Origin: Larix sibirica
Lineage: Eukaryota; Streptophyta; Pinopsida; Pinales; Pinaceae
DNA: 10,691 bases
Reading direction: 5' to 3'
NCBI GenBank assembly: GCA_004151065.3
Contig: NWUY0300007681.1
Location: forward strand, 128,725 to 139,415
The stretch's first letter is position 1. Each line of letters starts with the position of its first letter. Positions 7,320-10,691 of the stretch are shown one piece after another. The notes under the pieces were generated by a model that saw only the letters and a program-made list of their open reading frames with translations, was not told the origin of the DNA and did no database searches. The position numbers were made by a program, and so were the translations under genes.

Positions 7320-7843
7320 CAGTACGGAGCGGGTAAGAATTCTAATATAATATGATGAGGATTTCTTTTCCAAGTCAGGAGTTGGATGGAAGATTGATGA
7401 CACATCATGATCATTTTCCAACAAATGTTGGATTAAGTCCAAAATGCTTCCACTACTAATGTCGCAACCAATCTTTAAATTAGGCAAAAAATTGCATATC
7501 ATACTTTATTGGCATCTTCAATGTGCTGAGAAGCTGGATTCATGGCTTTGAAGTTTCAAGGCATACTTCCAAGCACAACACTTCACTATCAGTGAACCAA
7601 AAACAAGACTCTACCAATGAACTAAAAACAATGTTATTGAATTTCATATATTACTCAAGTTCTCACCCAGTGGTGAGCTTATGTCGGTATCTGTAATGAG
7701 AATTTGTCTCCTGCCAAACAATGGGATCGATTCAAAGCAGTGGTTAAGTGACGGTTATATCTTAACATAGGTAAACTTCTGAAGCAGTGGCTGGGAATTT
7801 TCTAATTGAACTGTACAATATATTTACTTGTTCAATACCACAG
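7320..7843. other. Intergenic DNA, no supported gene
   Basis: On the minus strand an open frame from about 7502 down to 7134 starts with protein-like residues (IGCDISSGSILDLIQHLLE) but runs on into fold-back segment B', so its lower part is repeat. A TAA lies two codons before its ATG. I do not recognise it and do not call it a gene. A decayed coding fragment remains possible between about 7325 and 7502. Confidence 0.5.
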
Positions 7844-7960
7844 CTAGCAAAGTTCAGTAGACTTGCTAAGGCTCAAGACTTTTCTCTCATGTCCTACAAG
7901 AAACAATCTGTTTACAATCACTTCTTTGGAACGAGTGCTCTTAGTAGCTTTGAATATTGA
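7844..7960 (+). pseudogene. Exon-like reading frame of unknown origin (possible gene fragment)
   Basis: After an acceptor-like ATACCACAG, 38 codons (7844-7957) followed by TGA at 7958-7960 encode a peptide beginning LAKFSRLAKAQDFSLMSY and ending FFGTSALSSFEY. The composition and helix-like start look protein-like and unlike the AT-rich surroundings. The frame is open upstream only to about 7775. I do not recognise the family, no donor or partner exon was found nearby, and there is no suitable Met at the start. It could be a terminal exon relic, a captured fragment in a transposon, or chance. It is reported because nothing else in the region resembles coding sequence. Confidence 0.2.
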
Positions 7961-9236
7961 GTACGCTGCAGAAAGGATCTTCAAAGACGTCATAGCTTTG
8001 GCAACACTTCGAAAACCTCTTGGTGAAAGTTTTTGTGTCCTCCCGCCTCTTTGTCATCTATTTCTAACGCACAACAGCGAACACATACTTCACTCCAGGA
8101 TCAAATACAACGGTGTTCACTACTGGAAAAAAAAGCGATGCAACTCAGCGCAACAATAATCATTAATCTCAAGTCTTCTGGTCATTCAGTAGAACACAAT
8201 GGCCAAATTTTGGATTCTTAGGCCTAGTTATTATGCTACATAATTTATATTATTATATAAGGTTTGTGTTCATAGTATGCAGAGCAGTTATTCAAATGAG
8301 AGTATACATCTTACTGTATCGGTTTTGTGTGTTAACCGCTTTTGAAAGTGTCAATAATAAGTTAGTTTGTCATTTCTTCGTCTTTTCTAAATTTACTAAG
8401 TAGCAAAGCATGACATAGTAATAACTATTAAGAACAATGTTGTATATGGTTTGTGCCTATGGGATGTTATTTGAAGTTGATGTAGGATGGTTGGACCGTT
8501 TGTGCCAGAGGTTGCAAGGAAGTCCGAAGAAACTAAGTGGTGGCACCAAACACCAATGTCCTATGAAAGCTAATTACATCAATAGGTGTTTATATTTTAC
8601 AATTTGGGGTGGACGAGGAAGGTTCTCTTAAAGGAAGATGAGACAAGTGTATTGTCAAGATTTATTTTATGGTCGTTGTTCCTAATTCAAAATAAATAAT
8701 TATAAAACCAAATATATAAAAAATATCTCAGTTTACATGTGATAACTGGTAGCTGAGGCATTGATAATAGGCATTTCATGGTACTTAACTTGTGGTCTAT
8801 CGGTGTTCACCTGCCACAAGTTAAGTGGCTGTGCTAGTTATAAACTGATACTACCAAGTAATACTACTGAACATGTGCTGAAGAATTCGCCATGATGGAA
8901 AAGAAAGCTGAGGTTGCAAGGACAGGCGATGGAATGGATGGTTAAAGATGCAAACACGTATAAACCCAAGTTTGTGCTCACTGTGATATATTTCAGTTTG
9001 TGCTAGATAAGTTGGTAATAGTTATCCACGAGTAAGGATTCTTCGGAGAAATGAACAATAACTGCACATAAAGATAAAGGCAAAGCAATACATGTATACA
9101 TGCAGTGCAACAATTGGTGTGTGCATAGACACTAGAACATTAAGATGCGAGGAAAGCTAACATGAGATACACACGAAGATAATAATGAACTATTTTGAAC
9201 AAGGATAATTATTGTTAACGATAAAATTCGAGGAAT
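7961..9236. other. AT-rich intergenic DNA, no gene seen
   Basis: Open frames are short and overlapping and carry no recognisable motif. The longest, a + frame reaching 8159, has no homology I can name. The stretch contains one clear hairpin (8783-8826, listed separately). Otherwise I see nothing structured. Confidence 0.6.
8783..8826. repeat. Perfect 13-bp inverted repeat (hairpin)
   Basis: ACTTAACTTGTGG at 8783-8795 and its exact complement CCACAAGTTAAGT at 8814-8826 enclose an 18-nt loop. No T-run follows, so it is not a typical Pol III or bacterial terminator. The stem is shorter than a usual plant miRNA precursor. Confidence 0.8.
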
Positions 9237-9392
9237 AGGTTGTTGGAACTTATTTTAAGATGCGGCGATGTACTATATTCCTCCATTAGGTTGTTGGAAC
9301 TTATTTTAAGATGCGGCGATGTACTATATTCCTCCATTAGGTATATTCCTCCATTAGGTTGTTGGAACTTATTTTAAGATGCGGCGATGTAC
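9237..9392. repeat. 51-bp minisatellite, 2.7 identical copies plus a 17-bp deletion derivative
   Basis: Copy 1 (9237-9287) and copy 2 (9288-9338) are identical over 51 bp, from AGGTTGTTGGAACTT to CTCCATT. A 17-bp piece AGGTATATTCCTCCATT (9339-9355) equals a unit with 34 internal bases missing. A third copy (9356-9392) is identical for 37 bp and then breaks into TTTTTTGAAGGG. Each unit contains the GC-richer core GATGCGGCGATGTAC. The lack of any mismatch points to a recent or actively homogenised array. Confidence 0.95.
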
Positions 9393-9670
9393 TTTTTTGA
9401 AGGGAGGATTGAGGAATATATTCAACTATGAAAATGCTTTTGAATGTCCAAATCTGTTTGCGATATCATTGACCCAATTAATTGTGCTTTAAGTTCAAGT
9501 TTCACTCCATGGTAGTAATGTGTTGATGAAAAAATATTATCACATCAAGAGTAGTGAGGTGTTTTATAGTCCAGTATAGGTTGATATTATCACAAACATT
9601 ACCAAAAAATAAAAAAGTAATTAAAAAAATTTATGTTGGCTCATAAAATAAAAAAATTTTAAAATGACAG
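9393..9670. other. AT-rich spacer, no gene seen
   Basis: It contains GAGGAATATA (9411-9420), the reverse complement of TATATTCCTC in the adjacent minisatellite unit, and two copies of TATTATCACA (near 9535 and 9585), but no credible coding frame. The end is a run of A/T homopolymers (about 9604-9660). Confidence 0.5.
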
Positions 9671-9756
9671 AGATCCATGTTAAACTTGGATTTACCAAGC
9701 ATTGAGAGGAATCCTTACCAATAGCCTTCCCCCTCGAAAAGAAAGCAGAGGTTACA

Positions 9757-9773
9757 ACCAATATATATAAGGA
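9757..9773 (+). promoter_or_regulatory. TATA-box-like sequence
   Basis: CCAATATATATAAGG contains a CCAAT-like string fused to a TATATATAAG box, followed by a C/T-rich stretch (CCCCTTCCTTCC). That stretch is plausible for a plant transcription start region, or for an LTR U3-R junction. No open frame or known transcript begins downstream within the window, so function is only inferred. Confidence 0.3.
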
Positions 9774-10102
9774 ATCCCCTTCCTTCCTAGCGGATTGCAT
9801 TTTATACCTCATAGTTGGAGATATATCTTCCTCAGTCCGGGATGGAACAACATCAACTTAGTGATGCTAGATAGTCATTGCTCCGGTTCTCTGGTTAAAA
9901 GTGATTTCTATACGAGGGAGGTGGATATCGGTAGGGTTAGTTGACAAATAAATCTATAGGTGGAATAGAGGGGTCTCAGTTCAATCCCATACTTCCATCG
10001 ATCTATCTATATATATGGTGGTTGGAGAATGCACATAATAGTTTCTTGTGGGTTATGGAAGGTCAAGGACCGGATGCTCTCCTAACCTTCGCCGGAAAAA
10101 AT

Positions 10103-10105
10103 GTA

Positions 10106-10151
<46 letters not shown>
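10103..10151. repeat. Compound microsatellite (TA)n(GA)n
   Basis: About nine TA repeats (to 10122) run directly into about fourteen GA repeats (10123-10150). The dinucleotide runs are uninterrupted. It lies inside the candidate inverted-repeat-bounded segment and would be expected to vary in length between individuals. Confidence 0.97.
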
Positions 10152-10152
<1 letters not shown>

Positions 10153-10666
10153 CCATTAAAGCATAAAGCATATGATGTGGCTTTTTAGGCTATAACAAAT
10201 GCTTCCTAATGTGTGTGAGGTCATAAGAGCAATTGATGGCCGAAATACATTATAATCTTGTAGGTGGAGTAGCGAAGGTTCTTGCAGCTGAAGTCAGCTT
10301 TGCGCCTTGACGTGGATTACATTCACTATTATGTACCCATGATCCTATACATATATCGGTTGATGGTATGCAATTTCCTACTTTATAATGCGGATCGAGT
10401 ATGTTGTATCTAGAAGCCTAGGGGTGTGGCCAAGAAGCAGCTCATTGATTGCTACTATGACTATGACTATTCTCCTCTAAGGGGTGCCCTTCCACTCTAC
10501 TTTCATTTGCCGTGCGTACAAGTTTGGTGAGGTATGGGCTATCAAATTATGGGCTTGGTGGTATCTACCTTAAGTTGAACGAGGTATTTTTCTTGATGCT
10601 TAAAAAATTGTAGATAAAAAAAAGATTACACTTCAAAAAATTGGATTCCTTTTGGTGTTTTGATAG
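10152..10666. other. Right-end stretch, no gene seen
   Basis: Short open frames exist on the + strand (for example one containing LIDCYYDYDYSPLRGALP near 10440-10500), but each is interrupted within about 40 codons and none is recognised. A small inverted repeat AGCTGAAGTCAGCT lies near 10287-10300. Nothing else stands out. Confidence 0.5.
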
Positions 10667-10691
10667 ATCCAAGTTTAAGATGGATCTATGT

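Larger units (their letters stand above)
9671..10687. mobile_element. Candidate 1-kb element bounded by a 21-bp inverted repeat
   Basis: AGATCCATGTTAAACTTGGA at 9671-9690 (arm to 9691) has an inverted partner at 10667-10687, ATCCAAGTTTAAGATGGATC plus T, matching 20 of 21 positions. Weaker similarity continues inward for about 8 bases. The arms enclose 975 nt with no coding frame I recognise, as in a non-autonomous DNA transposon. Cautions are that the core is partly self-complementary (ATCCA...TGGAT), which raises the chance of accidental pairing, and that the window ends four bases after the right arm, so a target-site duplication cannot be checked. Confidence 0.35.

Noticed and set aside
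7863-8159. A 98-codon + frame overlapping the exon-like frame
   Set aside because: It starts at a TTG in a different frame, shows no recognisable motif, and is of a length expected by chance across six frames of a window this size.
9237-9392. CRISPR array
   Set aside because: The 51-bp repeats are directly adjacent with no unique spacers, and the genome is a plant nuclear genome.

Overview
The window is nuclear DNA from a land plant, most likely a seed plant with a large, repeat-rich genome. A gymnosperm or an early-diverging flowering plant would fit, but the sequence does not settle which. The evidence is spliceosomal GT-AG introns, a plant-type bromodomain gene, a tRNA-derived SINE-like block, AT-rich intergenic DNA full of decayed repeats, and no bacterial gene organisation.

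The only gene that can be supported runs on the + strand. It is the 3' half of a plant bromodomain protein of the BRD1/BRD2/BRD13 family (relatives of animal BRD7/BRD9, subunits of BRM-type SWI/SNF remodellers). Four coding exons are visible: 1185-1253, 1387-1732, 2086-2240 and 2344-3876. They join in phase to give 700 codons plus a TGA stop. The first exon starts inside the bromodomain, so the N-terminal half of the protein lies upstream of the window and positions 1-1184 are the tail of a long intron. That intron carries an old tandem duplication of about 249 bp. The protein ends in two short motifs, DLN and LALQL, that look like EAR-type repression motifs.

Downstream of the stop (3877-10691) no intact gene is seen. 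In order there is: a 3' UTR and flank with a 2 x 62 bp tandem duplication (4362-4485); a tRNA-derived SINE candidate (about 4861-5085); a weak trace of an LTR retrotransposon end with a tRNA-Met primer-binding-like site (5547-5559); a two-unit tandem array of a fold-back repeat (6142-7319), whose second unit has a TA-rich, hairpin-forming expansion (about 6750-7015); a short exon-like reading frame of unknown origin (7844-7960); a hairpin (8783-8826); a 51-bp minisatellite with perfectly identical copies (9237-9392); and a final 1-kb stretch bounded by a 21-bp inverted repeat (9671-9691 and 10667-10687) that holds a TATA-like promoter and a compound (TA)n(GA)n microsatellite.

No rRNA gene, functional tRNA gene, CRISPR array or operon was seen. 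The best candidates for something undescribed are the fold-back tandem array and the possible 1-kb inverted-repeat element at the right edge. Both look more like non-autonomous mobile DNA or structural repeats than a new coding system.
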